A DNA stretch of 64,000 nucleotides, taken from contig NZ_PYGA01000018.1 of NCBI RefSeq assembly GCF_003014485.1, positions 1 to 64,000 on the forward strand, given 5' to 3'. Below, in pieces: positions 23,829-34,204 of this stretch. Position 1 is the stretch's first letter. Every line of letters begins with the position of its first letter. The position numbers and the translations under genes are program-made. The notes under the pieces were generated by a model. It did no database searches. It was given only the letters and a program-made list of their open reading frames with translations, and had not been told where the DNA came from. The DNA is from Murinocardiopsis flavida (GTDB taxonomy: Bacteria > Actinomycetota > Actinomycetes > Streptosporangiales > Streptosporangiaceae).

Positions 23829-24896
23829 TCAGGCCTGGCCTGCGCTCTTGCGGCGGCTGCGCACCGCCTCGGCCAGCCCCGCGAGGACGTCTTCGGTGGT
23901 GTCCCAGCCCATGCAGCCGTCGGTGATGGACTGGCCGTAGGTGAGGGCGTCGGGGGCGCCGAGCTTCTGCGCGCCCTCCTCGATGAAGCTCTCCAGCATG
24001 ACGCCGATGACGCCGTGCTGCCCCTCGGCGACCTGGGCGGCGACGGCGGCGGCCACGGCGGGCTGGCGGCGGTGGTCCTTGCCGCTGTTGGCGTGGCTGG
24101 CGTCGACCATGAGCCGCCGGGGGAGGCCGTTGGCGCCGACGGCGTCGAGCGCCGCGGCGACGTTCGCGGTGCCGTAGTTGGGGCCGGAGCGGCCGCCGCG
24201 CAGGATCAGGTGGCAGTCGGGGTTGCCGGAGGTGGTGACCACCGACCCGGCGCCGGCGGGGTCGACGCCGAAGAAGGTGTGCGACGCGGCGGAGGCCCCG
24301 CACGCGTCGACCGCCACCTGGACGTCGCCGTCGGTGCCGTTCTTGAAGCCGACCGGCATGCTGAGCCCGCTGCCGAGCTGGCGGTGCACCTGGCTCTCCG
24401 TGGTGCGGGCGCCGATGGCGCCCCAGCTCACCGCGTCGGCGATGTACTGCGGGGTGATGGGGTCGAGGAACTCGGTGCCGGCGGGGACCCCGAGCGCGTT
24501 GATGTCGAGCAGCAGGGCGCGGGCGGTGCGCAGGCCCCGCTGGACGTCGTAGCTGCCGTCGAGCCCGGGGTCGTTGATGAGGCCCTTCCAGCCCAGCGTG
24601 GTGCGCGGCTTCTCGAAGTACACGCGCATGACGACGCACAGTTCGCCGCTGACCGAGGGGATGAGCGCCTTGAGCCGGTGCGCGTAGTCGAGGGCCGCTT
24701 CGGTGTCGTGCACCGAGCAGGGCCCGACGATCACCACCAGGCGGTCGTCTGTGCCGTCGAGGACGCCCTTGACCTCGGCGCGCGCCTCCTCGACCAGTCC
24801 GCTGCGCTCGGGCCCCATGGGGAGCTCCGCCAGCAGGTCCTGCGGGGCGACCAGCGGCTGGTAGCTGTCGACCCTGGTGTCATTGGTGCTCGGCAT
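23829..24896 (-). CDS. 3-deoxy-7-phosphoheptulonate (DAHP) synthase, type I
   Basis: A 355-residue enzyme for the first step of the shikimate pathway, joining phosphoenolpyruvate and erythrose 4-phosphate. Type I (AroFGH) marks are IVGPCSVHD, 'MRVYFEKPRTTLGWKG', 'ARTTESQVHR' and 'MVDASHANSGKDH'. Most actinobacteria rely on type II enzymes, so this is probably a second isozyme. ATG 24896 has GAGGGGA nine bases upstream; ATG 24914 is a possible longer start. Which aromatic amino acid inhibits it cannot be told from sequence by eye. Confidence 0.92.
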   Translation of the reverse strand: MPSTNDTRVDSYQPLVAPQDLLAELPMGPERSGLVEEARAEVKGVLDGTDDRLVVIVGPCSVHDTEAALDYAHRLKALIPSVSGELCVVMRVYFEKPRTTLGWKGLINDPGLDGSYDVQRGLRTARALLLDINALGVPAGTEFLDPITPQYIADAVSWGAIGARTTESQVHRQLGSGLSMPVGFKNGTDGDVQVAVDACGASAASHTFFGVDPAGAGSVVTTSGNPDCHLILRGGRSGPNYGTANVAAALDAVGANGLPRRLMVDASHANSGKDHRRQPAVAAAVAAQVAEGQHGVIGVMLESFIEEGAQKLGAPDALTYGQSITDGCMGWDTTEDVLAGLAEAVRSRRKSAGQA

Positions 24897-25063
24897 GGAT
24901 CCGTTTCCCCTCATCGCCCCGGGTATAGGGCTCACCGATGGAAACCCTAACGCCGCAGGGTGTGAACGGTGGGGGTCGGGGGCCGCGGTGTGGCGAGGAA
25001 CATGCTGCTCACGGCCGACCCGGTGCGCGCGCCCGGGTCCTTTCAGTCCTTCAGGCCCGGGAG

Positions 25064-26785
25064 TCAGTCCTTCAGCCCCGGGAAGTCCTCCTCCCAGAAC
25101 TCGCCGGTGTTGCGCGCGCCGTCGTGGACCGGGCCGCGGTCGTCCTCGGCGCCCCGGAGCTGCACGCGGCGGATCTTGCCGGAGATGGTCTTGGGCAGCT
25201 CCGCGAACTCCAGCCGGCGGACCCGCTTGTAGGGCACCAGGTGCTCGCGGGCGTAGCCGAGGATGGCGCGCGCGGTCGCGGAGTCGGGTGCGACGCCTTC
25301 GGCGAGGGTGATGTAGGCCTTGGGGACCGCGAGCCGCACCGGGTCGGGCGACGGCACCACCGCGGCCTCGGCGACGGCGGGGTGCTCGATGAGCACGCTC
25401 TCCAGCTCGAACGGCGAGATGCGGTAGTCGGACGCCTTGAAGACGTCGTCGGTGCGCCCGATGTAGGTGATGTAGCCGTCGCCGTCGCGGGACGCGATGT
25501 CGCCCGTGTGGTAGCGCCCGTTGCGCATGGCCTGCGCGGTGCGCTCCTCGCTGTCGCGGTAGCCGGTCATCAGCGCCACCGGGTCCCCGGCCAGGTCGAC
25601 GCAGAGTTCGCCCTGCTCGGCGGGTTCTCCGCTGACCGGGTCCTCGAGCACGATGGTGAACCCGGGCAGGGGCCGCCCCATGGACCCGGGCCGCACCTCC
25701 TGGCCGGGCGGGTTGCCGACCTGCGCGGTGGTCTCGGTCTGGCCGAACCCGTCGCGCACCGTGATGCCCCACGCCCGCCGCACCTGCTCGATGACCTCGG
25801 GGTTCAGCGGCTCGCCCGCGGCGACGGCCTCGCGGATCGGCACGGACCACGCGCCGAGGTCGGCCTGGATCAGCATCCGCCACACCGTGGGCGGGGCGCA
25901 GAACGTGTCGACCCCGCAGCGGGCGATCTGCGCCAGCAGGCGCGCGGCGTCGAAGCGCTCCTGGTTCACGATCAGCACGGTCGCCTGCGCGTTCCACGGC
26001 GCGAACACGTTGCTCCACGCGTGCTTGGCCCAGCCGGGCGAGGAGATGTTGAGGTGGACGTCGCCCGGCGTGATCCCCACCCAGTACATCGTGGACAGGT
26101 GGCCCACCGGGTAGGACGTGTGGGTGTGCTCGACCAGCTTCGGCCGCGCCGTGGTGCCGGAGGTGAAGTACAGCAGCAGCGGGTCGTCGGCCCGGGTGGG
26201 GCCGTCGGGCGCGAAGTCAGGGGCGGTGTGCAGGGAGTCGCTGTAGTCGAGCCAGCCCTGCACCATCCCCACGGAGATGCGGGTCCAATGCCCCCCGGTC
26301 GCCGCGATCGCGGGGTGGTCGAACTTGGCGGTCTCGGCCGCGTTGGTGACGACGTGCGCCACCTGGCCGCGCTCCAGGCGGTCGGCGAGGTCGGCGCCGT
26401 CGAGCAGGGTGGTCGCCGGGATGATCACGGCACCGAGCTTGATGGCGGCGAGGGTGGTCTCCCACAGCTCGACCTGGTTGCCGAGCATCAGCAGGACGCG
26501 GTCGCCGCGGTGCACCCCCTGGGCGCGCAGCCAGTTGGCGAGCTGCCCGGAGCGCCGCGCCAGCTCCGCGTAGGTCAGCGCGGTCTCGGAGCCGTCAGGG
26601 TCGACGATGCGCAGCGCGGGGCGGTCGGGGTGCTCGGCCGCCGCCGCGTCGAAGTGGTCGAGCGCCCAGTTGAACTCCTCCAGCACCGGCCAGGTGAACT
26701 CGGCCGCCGCGCGCGGATGGTCCTCGCGCAGGTCGAGGAGCAGGTCGCGGGCTGCCCGGAAGGACTGGGCGGACGGACTCGGCAC
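25064..26785 (-). CDS. AMP-forming acyl-CoA synthetase (medium-chain or acetyl-CoA ligase type)
   Basis: A 573-residue ANL-superfamily ligase. The P-loop YFTSGTTARPKLVEHTH is near 205-221, 'YGFGQTET' region appears as RDGFGQTETTAQVG near 350, GRYHTGDIASRDGDGY is near 432, and the acyl-adenylating Lys is in 'KTISGKIRR' near 538. It activates a carboxylic acid with ATP and joins it to CoA; 'FNWALDHFD' at the N-terminus is common in the medium-chain/acetyl-type group. GTG 26785 has GGAGGTG at ideal spacing. Single gene; substrate unknown. Confidence 0.9.
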   Translation of the reverse strand: MPSPSAQSFRAARDLLLDLREDHPRAAAEFTWPVLEEFNWALDHFDAAAAEHPDRPALRIVDPDGSETALTYAELARRSGQLANWLRAQGVHRGDRVLLMLGNQVELWETTLAAIKLGAVIIPATTLLDGADLADRLERGQVAHVVTNAAETAKFDHPAIAATGGHWTRISVGMVQGWLDYSDSLHTAPDFAPDGPTRADDPLLLYFTSGTTARPKLVEHTHTSYPVGHLSTMYWVGITPGDVHLNISSPGWAKHAWSNVFAPWNAQATVLIVNQERFDAARLLAQIARCGVDTFCAPPTVWRMLIQADLGAWSVPIREAVAAGEPLNPEVIEQVRRAWGITVRDGFGQTETTAQVGNPPGQEVRPGSMGRPLPGFTIVLEDPVSGEPAEQGELCVDLAGDPVALMTGYRDSEERTAQAMRNGRYHTGDIASRDGDGYITYIGRTDDVFKASDYRISPFELESVLIEHPAVAEAAVVPSPDPVRLAVPKAYITLAEGVAPDSATARAILGYAREHLVPYKRVRRLEFAELPKTISGKIRRVQLRGAEDDRGPVHDGARNTGEFWEEDFPGLKD

Positions 26786-28494
<1,709 letters not shown>

Positions 28495-28586
28495 GAATCG
28501 CGGGCGTGACCGCCGGTTCCGCGCCCCCGGCGGGGCTAGGGTCGGCAGCGGCGAGCAGGACCGACAACGCGCGAAAGGGCCCAAGG

Positions 28587-28778
28587 ATGCGGGTGAACGT
28601 CGATTTCGACCAGTGCGAGAGCAACGCGGTGTGCATGGGCATCGAGCCCACCGTGTTCGAGGTGCGCGACGACGACTTCCTCTACGTCCTCCAGGAGGAA
28701 CCGCCCGAGGCGCTGCGGGCGAAGGTCGAGGAGGCCGCGCGGATGTGCCCGAAGCAGGCGATCAGCGTCGAGGGCTGA
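28587..28778 (+). CDS. Small ferredoxin of the P450-partner type
   Basis: A 63-residue acidic protein with the three-cysteine pattern C10-x5-C16 ... C54-P, and Asn at position 13 where a normal ferredoxin has the second Cys. Such proteins hold a [3Fe-4S] (or unusual [4Fe-4S]) cluster and pass electrons to cytochromes P450 in actinobacteria. No P450 gene is in the window; instead a ferredoxin reductase gene points toward it from 61 bp away. Cytoplasmic. Confidence 0.9.
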   Translation: MRVNVDFDQCESNAVCMGIEPTVFEVRDDDFLYVLQEEPPEALRAKVEEAARMCPKQAISVEG

Positions 28779-28826
28779 GCGCGGTCCGGCGGCGGCGCCC
28801 GCTCCGGCGGACCGCCGCTGCGGACC

Positions 28827-28857
28827 GGCGCGGGTGCGTCAGCCGCGCACCCGCGCC
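28827..28857. terminator. Bidirectional stem-loop that includes the reductase stop codon
   Basis: Arms at 28827-28838 and 28846-28857 form a perfect 12-bp stem with a 7-base loop. The stop codon of the leftward reductase (28841-28839) lies in the loop and its last codons form one arm. It stands between two convergent genes. Confidence 0.65.
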
Positions 28858-30038
28858 AGCGCGTCCGCCCAGGTGGTGGGCTCCGCGAGCAGCGCGCGGT
28901 GCCGCATGACCTTCGGTGTGGAGCGCAGGCCCAGCACGCCGGTGAGCATGCCGCCGGTGCCGAGGAACGCGACGAACTTGCGGTCCTCCGGGGAGCCGTG
29001 GACGAACTCCACGGTGTCGGCCGGCGCCGCGCGGCCCAGCAGCTGGATCTTCATGCCGTACTGGTCGGACCAGAAGTAGGGCACCGGGGTGTAGGGGCGC
29101 CGCGCGCCCTCGCCCGCGAGCAGGTTGTGCACCGCCGCGGCGGCCTGCTCTCCGGCGTTGGTCCAGTGCTCCAGGCGCACCCGGCCGCCGTAGCGCGGGT
29201 GCGGCCAGCTCGCGAGGTCGCCGGCGGCGTAGACACCGGGGACGCTGCTCTCGCAGAACTCGTCGCAGCGCACGGCCCCGTCGGCGTCAAGGGCCACCCC
29301 CGACCCGGCGAGCCATTCGGTGTTCAGCCGCACGCCGAGCCCCGCGACCACCAGGGACGCCTCGACCGCCGAACCGTCGGCGAGGCGCACGCGCTCGACC
29401 CGCCCGTCGCCCTCGAAACCGGTGACCCCGACCCCCAGGCGGAGGTCGACGCCGTTGTCGCGGTGGAGTTCGGACAGGACCGACCCGACCCGCGGGTCGA
29501 CGGCCCGCAGCAGCGGGGTCGCCGCCGCCTCGATCAGGGTGACCTCCAGGCCGAGCGCGCGGGCACTCGCGGCGACCTCGGCGCCGATGAACCCGGCGCC
29601 GACGACGACCACCCGGCCGCCGGCCTCGAACCCGGAGCGGACCGCCTCGGCGTCGGCGATCGTCCGCAGGGTGTGGACGCCGTCGAGTCCGGTGCCGGGG
29701 CGGTGCGCCCGGGCGCCGGTGGCGACGACCACCCGGTCCGCGGCGAGCGTGCTGCCGTCGGCCAGTTCGACGGCCCGCTCCGCGGGCAGCAGCCGGTGCG
29801 CCCGCGCGCCGAGCCGCAGGTCGACGTCGAGGGCCGCGAACTCGGCGTCGGTGCGCAGCTCGGTGCTCTTGGGCGAGCCCTTGCCGGTCAGGACCTCCTT
29901 GGACAGCGGCGGACGGGAGTAGGGGTGCGCGGCTTCGTCGCCGACCATCGTCACCGTGCCGTCGAAGCCCGCCTCGCGCAGCGCCTCGGCCGTGTGCAGG
30001 GCGGCCATGCCCCCGCCCGCGATGACGACATTGCGCAT
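28839..30038 (-). CDS. FAD-dependent ferredoxin reductase
   Basis: A 400-residue two-dinucleotide-domain flavoprotein: FAD motif VIAGGGMAALHTAEALREAG at the N-terminus, NAD(P)-binding VVVVGAGFIGAEVAASARAL near 145-165, 'GVYAAGDLA' for the FAD ribityl part, and a C-terminal domain of the oxygenase-coupled reductase type. It should move electrons from NAD(P)H to a small iron-sulfur protein, very likely the ferredoxin encoded convergently next door. ATG 30038 has GGAGG upstream; ATG 30074 would add 12 residues before the FAD motif. Confidence 0.9.
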   Translation of the reverse strand: MRNVVIAGGGMAALHTAEALREAGFDGTVTMVGDEAAHPYSRPPLSKEVLTGKGSPKSTELRTDAEFAALDVDLRLGARAHRLLPAERAVELADGSTLAADRVVVATGARAHRPGTGLDGVHTLRTIADAEAVRSGFEAGGRVVVVGAGFIGAEVAASARALGLEVTLIEAAATPLLRAVDPRVGSVLSELHRDNGVDLRLGVGVTGFEGDGRVERVRLADGSAVEASLVVAGLGVRLNTEWLAGSGVALDADGAVRCDEFCESSVPGVYAAGDLASWPHPRYGGRVRLEHWTNAGEQAAAAVHNLLAGEGARRPYTPVPYFWSDQYGMKIQLLGRAAPADTVEFVHGSPEDRKFVAFLGTGGMLTGVLGLRSTPKVMRHRALLAEPTTWADALARVRG

Positions 30039-30114
30039 CCCCGTGTCCTCCGCTTTCCTCGCCCGTTCAACCACAACAACCCGGCGCAGTCTGCCATGCC
30101 CGGGTCCGGGCCCC

Positions 30115-31077
30115 TCAGATCGGGCGGATCTCGCCGACCGGCTCGCCCTTGCCGAGGACGGCGCCGCGCGTGAGCTCGGCCGCCGGCGCGGTGTCGACGC
30201 CCAGTGCCGCCATCGCGGTGAGCGCCACCATCGTGCGGGAGCGGGTCAGCGGGTCGCCGTCGCTGATCTTGACGGCGGTGGTCCGGCCGTCGGCGGACGT
30301 CATCACGATGACCCCCTCGGCGCCGGACTTCGCGCTCACCCCGGGCAGCCGCCGCATCAGGACGGTGTCGTCGCGGCCCTCGCCGGCGACGGAGGCGGGG
30401 TGCTCGCGCATGGCGCGCAGCACCGCGGCCGCGTCGCCGTCGGGCGGCGCCAGCGCCATGGCCCGCATGCCCCGCGCGAGGCCCAGCAGCGATATCGCGA
30501 ACTGCGGGGCGCCGCAGCCGTCGACGGTGGTGTGCGCCACGGTCTCGCCGCACAGCTCCTCGATGGTCGCGCGCACCAGCAGTTGGAGCGGGTGCTCGGG
30601 GTCGAGGTAGTCGGCCGTGCTCCAGCCCTGCCGGACGCAGGCGGCGAGCATCGCGGCGTGCTTGCCGGAGCAGTTCATCCGGACGCGGGCCGGCCCGGCG
30701 CCGGCCGCGCGCAGCGCGGTGCGCGCCACCGGGTCGAGCGGCCGGTCGGGCGGGCAGCCCAGTGCCGAGGCGTCGATACCGGAGTCGCGCAGGATCTTCT
30801 CGACGGTCTCGACGTGGGCGTCGGTGCCGGTGTGGCTCCCCGCGGCGATGGCGAGCGCCGCGCCGGAGAGCGGTGCGCCCGCGCGCAGGCACGCCAGCGC
30901 CTGGAAGGGCTTCGCGGAGGAGCGGGGCAGCATCGGCGCCTCGACCCCGCCGCGGGCGTAGTCGAGCTCGCCGGCCGCCGACAGTCCGGCGACCGAGCCG
31001 TAGTGCACACCCTCGCGGAAACCGGAGCGGACCACTTCTGCCACGGGTACGTGGGACGGGAGTGGGCGGTCGGTCAT
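30115..31077 (-). CDS. Asparaginase II family protein
   Basis: A 320-residue protein of the rhizobial-type thermolabile L-asparaginase family (PF06089), unrelated to E. coli type asparaginases. Landmarks are 'PRSSAKPFQA' near 51-60, 'GSHTGTDAHV' near 79-89, 'RMNCSGKHAAMLAACV' near 133-148 and 'VDGCGAPQFA'. It should hydrolyse asparagine to aspartate and ammonia in the cytoplasm. GGGAG is upstream of the ATG. It lies 76 bp before the reductase on the same strand, so a shared transcript is possible without a clear functional link. Confidence 0.88.
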   Translation of the reverse strand: MTDRPLPSHVPVAEVVRSGFREGVHYGSVAGLSAAGELDYARGGVEAPMLPRSSAKPFQALACLRAGAPLSGAALAIAAGSHTGTDAHVETVEKILRDSGIDASALGCPPDRPLDPVARTALRAAGAGPARVRMNCSGKHAAMLAACVRQGWSTADYLDPEHPLQLLVRATIEELCGETVAHTTVDGCGAPQFAISLLGLARGMRAMALAPPDGDAAAVLRAMREHPASVAGEGRDDTVLMRRLPGVSAKSGAEGVIVMTSADGRTTAVKISDGDPLTRSRTMVALTAMAALGVDTAPAAELTRGAVLGKGEPVGEIRPI

Positions 31078-31361
31078 GGTGGGCTCCCTGTCCGTAGCGG
31101 GGGCGGCCCCTGGTGTGGCGGGTGGTGCGGGGGTACCCCCTCGGGCCGCGATGCCGAGGATAGTTGCCGTTGTCGTCGTTCGTCACTGTTCATCCGGAAT
31201 GTGCGGTCCGCCGGTCGGCGCCGCCGACCGGGCCCGGGTGTCGGCACCGGCGGATAGGGTCGGGCCCGATGGATCATGAGGCCGCGGTGCGGCGCCCGGG
31301 CCCGCGCGGCTCGCGCGGCCCGGACCCCGGTCGGCGGCGAGGCGAGCGGAAAGGCCACGGA

Positions 31362-32363
31362 GTGGGTCACGCGGTGGGTCACCGAGCGGGACACGCGGCA
31401 CGCGATGCGAGGCGCGGCCGGGCGGCCCCCGGCACGTGGGGGCTGCGCACGGGGGCGCTCACCCGCGCCCGCACGGGGCTGCGCGCCCGCGACCTCCACT
31501 ACGCGGTGGTCGACGTCGAGACCACCGGCCTCGACCCCGCCCAAGGCGCGCGGGTCTGCGAGATCGCCGTGGTCCGCATGGCGGGCGACGGCACCGTGCT
31601 CGCCGAGTTCAGCACCCTGGTCGACCCCGGCGCGCCGATCTCCGGCCAGGAGTTCCACGCCATCGAGCCCAGCGACCTCGTGGGCGCGCCCACCGCGGCC
31701 GACATCGTCGAGCCGCTCGCCACCATGCTCTCCGGAGCGGTCGTCGTCGGGCACAACCTCGACTTCGAGGAGCGGTTCCTCGCCGCCGAGTTCGGGCCGC
31801 TGGGTCTGCGGTCGGGCCTGCCGGGGCTCTGCACCCTGCGCACGCTGCGCGCGCAGATCGACCTGCCGCGCTACTCGCTGCCGCGCGCCAGCCACACCCT
31901 GAGCGGGCACTGGCCCACCGGGCAGCACACCGCCATGGGCGACGCCCGTGCGTGCGCCCAGCTCCTCGCCGAGCTGATCCGCAGCGCGCCCGGCGACCTC
32001 TGGTACGACGGCCCGCTGCCGAAGCTGCTGGGCGGTGCCGCGCCGCGGCGCGGCCTCGACGGCCTCCGCCTGAAGTCGCGCACCTCGCGCGATGTCGCCG
32101 ACGTCCCGCTGCCCGACGGCCCCGGCCGGCGCACCGCTCCGCTGCGCGTCCCGGTGCGGTGGTCGGCGCGGTGGCGCGACCTCGAACTCGACCCCGTCCA
32201 GTGCGCCGGCCCGTTCTCCGCCGAGCAGCGGGTGCGCGCCGCGGCCGACGCACGGCGCCGCAGGTTCCGCGCCGAGGCGGTCTCGGCCGGGGTCGCGCTC
32301 GCCGGGGCGCTGGCCATCAGCGGCGCCGTGGGCGTGCTGCGGCGCCGCCTCCGGTCGCCGTGA
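31362..32363 (+). CDS. DnaQ-like DEDDh 3'-5' exonuclease with C-terminal hydrophobic tail
   Basis: The product (333 residues from this start) has the exonuclease domain at about 45-230: 'AVVDVETTG' (motif I Asp/Glu), 'GHNLDFEERFL' (motif II) and 'HTAMGDARA' (motif III His and Asp). The C-terminal third is basic and ends with a hydrophobic stretch (AVSAGVALAGALAISGAVGV) that could anchor it to the membrane, unusual for this family. GTG 31362 is chosen for GGAAAGG seven bases upstream; ATG 31269 would add 31 low-complexity residues. Role in repair or RNA turnover is open. Confidence 0.8.
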   Translation: MGHAVGHRAGHAARDARRGRAAPGTWGLRTGALTRARTGLRARDLHYAVVDVETTGLDPAQGARVCEIAVVRMAGDGTVLAEFSTLVDPGAPISGQEFHAIEPSDLVGAPTAADIVEPLATMLSGAVVVGHNLDFEERFLAAEFGPLGLRSGLPGLCTLRTLRAQIDLPRYSLPRASHTLSGHWPTGQHTAMGDARACAQLLAELIRSAPGDLWYDGPLPKLLGGAAPRRGLDGLRLKSRTSRDVADVPLPDGPGRRTAPLRVPVRWSARWRDLELDPVQCAGPFSAEQRVRAAADARRRRFRAEAVSAGVALAGALAISGAVGVLRRRLRSP

Positions 32364-32402
32364 ACCGGGCCCGGTGAGCGCGCCGCCCCCGGCGGGCGGC
32401 CG

Positions 32403-32624
32403 TCAGAGTCCCGACAGGGCGAGGAAGAACGCCACGATGGCGATGCTGCCGCCGAGCGTCGTCACCGCGGCGCGGCCGGCTTCGGTGAGGCGGGCCGGCA
32501 CCAGGGCCAGGCGGGCGCCCTGCCGGGTCGGCGCGGTCGCGCTCGGGGTGAGGACGGCGGGGACGCGGTTGAACATCGCGATGGCGACGAACACGGCACC
32601 GAGGGCGAGCAGTGCGAGGGACAC
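32403..32624 (-). CDS. Small two-helix membrane protein
   Basis: A 73-residue protein: an N-terminal transmembrane helix (about 2-20), a polar loop 'PSATAPTRQGARLALVPA', and a second helix near the C-terminus (about 52-71). GTG 32624 has AAGGA at a good distance; a longer frame to 32687 has no ribosome site. No family recognised. Confidence 0.6.
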   Translation of the reverse strand: MSLALLALGAVFVAIAMFNRVPAVLTPSATAPTRQGARLALVPARLTEAGRAAVTTLGGSIAIVAFFLALSGL

Positions 32625-32741
32625 CTGGATTCCTTCGGGGGGTCGCGGGATCCGACGGTGCCCGATTCTGGCGCACGGCAGGCGCATTCGGCGGGAGAAG
32701 TACCGCGAACGCCGGGCGTGTCCGAGAACTACTACTTCGAG

Positions 32742-33395
32742 TTACTTTGTCTGACTCTGTGTAGCGAAACCGGCTTCGGTGGCGCGGGTCGCGGTGCCGG
32801 TGTCGACCCCGAGCGCCCGGAGGGTGAACTCCGTGACGAGCGTGTGCGCCTCGGCGAGCGTGGCCTCCCCGCGCAGCAGCGGGAGCCGCTGCGCGCCGAT
32901 CATCGCCAGGACCAGCTTCGCGGCGCTCTCGGCCGGCACGGTGCGGAACTCGCCCTCGGCGGCGCCTTCGGTGAGGATCGCGGCGAGCATCCGCTGCATG
33001 GGCGCCACGTGGTCGGCGAGCGCCTGGTAGGCGGCCGGCCCCAGGCTCGCCCCCAGCTCGGCCGCCGCCGGGTGCGGGTGCTCGACGATCCCCTCGATCT
33101 GGAACCGGACGAACGCGGCGAGGCGCTGGGCCGCCGAGGAGTGGCGCGGCAGCTCCTCGGTGTAGCGCGCCATGATGTCGGTGGTGACCTGGTCGGTGAA
33201 CGCGAGCAGCAGGGCCGGCTTGTCGGGGAAGTAGTTGTACAGCGCCGTGCGGGTGATGCCCGCCTCGGCGGCGACGTCGGTCATGGAGATCTCGTCGATG
33301 CCCTGCGTGCGGGTGAGCTCGGCGACCGCCGCGACGATCCGCTCGCGGGTCTGCGCGCGGTGGGCGGCGATGGTCGGGGCCGAGATCTTGGGCAT
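32742..33395 (-). CDS. TetR family transcriptional regulator
   Basis: A 217-residue regulator with the TetR helix-turn-helix at about 18-63 ('RIVAAVAELTRTQGIDEISM', 'VAAEAGITRTALYNYFPDK') and an all-helical ligand domain. Its gene ends the same leftward run as heme oxygenase, 34 bp downstream of it, so it may be co-transcribed with and control that gene; the palindrome in the heme oxygenase promoter is a candidate site. Ligand unknown; heme or a porphyrin would fit the context. Confidence 0.88.
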   Translation of the reverse strand: MPKISAPTIAAHRAQTRERIVAAVAELTRTQGIDEISMTDVAAEAGITRTALYNYFPDKPALLLAFTDQVTTDIMARYTEELPRHSSAAQRLAAFVRFQIEGIVEHPHPAAAELGASLGPAAYQALADHVAPMQRMLAAILTEGAAEGEFRTVPAESAAKLVLAMIGAQRLPLLRGEATLAEAHTLVTEFTLRALGVDTGTATRATEAGFATQSQTK

Positions 33396-33429
33396 GCCCC
33401 CATGGTGGCACGCCCGGCCCGGCGGCCGC

Positions 33430-34095
33430 TCAGACCGCGCTGCGCGCCCTGCCGAGGTCGGCGAAGACCTCGATGTTGCAGCGGTAGGCCGCTCGGGTCT
33501 CGGCGATGACCCGCTCCTGCTCGGCCGCTTCGACGGGCAGGGAGTCGAGCAGGGCGCGGTAGCGGTTCTTGAACTTCGGCAGGCTCCCGATCGCGGCGAA
33601 GTCGTAGAACGAAGCGCCGTCGCCGTCGCCGAACCCGTAGGCGGCCCGGACGGCCTTGCGGATGAACTGGCCGCCGGAGAGGTCGCCGATGTAGCGGGTG
33701 TAGTGGTGGGCGACGTAGCCGGCCGGCCACTGGGCGGTGGCCCTGATGCGCGCCGCGTACTCGCCGGTGGCGCGGGTGGCCTCGATCCGGGAGTGCCAGT
33801 TGGGGCCGAGGAGCAGGGCGAGGTCGCGCCGCAGCGCGGGCAGCCGGAACAGCTCGGGGATGAGGAACGGCCCGGCGACGGGGTCGTCGGCGAGTTCGCG
33901 GCCGACGTCCTCCAGCGCCGCGTAGGCGAAGTAGTGCTGGGCGACCAGCGCGGTGTAGTCCTCGCGCGGCAGGGTGCCCGCGAGGAGGGAGTCGGTGAAC
34001 CCGTGGTTCTCGGCGGCCTCGTGCAGCCCCCAGGTGGCGGCCTTGAGCCGCTCGGAGAACAGGGCCGGTTCCGCGTCGGTCGTGCCGGTGCTCAC
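33430..34095 (-). CDS. Biliverdin-producing heme oxygenase
   Basis: A 221-residue heme oxygenase that opens heme to biliverdin, carbon monoxide and iron. The proximal His25 lies in 'LHEAAENHGF', and the distal helix motif YIGDLSGGQ is intact. Length and fold are typical of bacterial HmuO/HO-1-like enzymes. GTG 34095 has GGGAGG nine bases upstream. Its promoter is overlapped by a 15-bp palindrome. It likely serves iron recovery from heme, although no heme importer is in the window. Confidence 0.93.
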   Translation of the reverse strand: MSTGTTDAEPALFSERLKAATWGLHEAAENHGFTDSLLAGTLPREDYTALVAQHYFAYAALEDVGRELADDPVAGPFLIPELFRLPALRRDLALLLGPNWHSRIEATRATGEYAARIRATAQWPAGYVAHHYTRYIGDLSGGQFIRKAVRAAYGFGDGDGASFYDFAAIGSLPKFKNRYRALLDSLPVEAAEQERVIAETRAAYRCNIEVFADLGRARSAV

Positions 34096-34168
34096 GGTCG
34101 GGAGCCTCCCCTTGCGGTGGGACGTACCGTGCGAAAAGCGGATGGCCGTTCCATTGCCGGACATCGTA

Positions 34169-34204
34169 CTGACATGATGTCAGCAAGTGGGGGACCGGTG
34201 TCAA
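34169..34204 (-). promoter_or_regulatory. Heme oxygenase promoter with operator palindrome
   Basis: On the minus strand TTGACA (34204-34199) is a consensus -35. The -10 region 17-19 bases on falls within CTGACATGATGTCAG (34169-34183), a perfect palindrome about one central base. A protein bound there would block the polymerase; the TetR protein encoded just downstream of heme oxygenase is the first candidate, an iron regulator the second. Confidence 0.6.
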
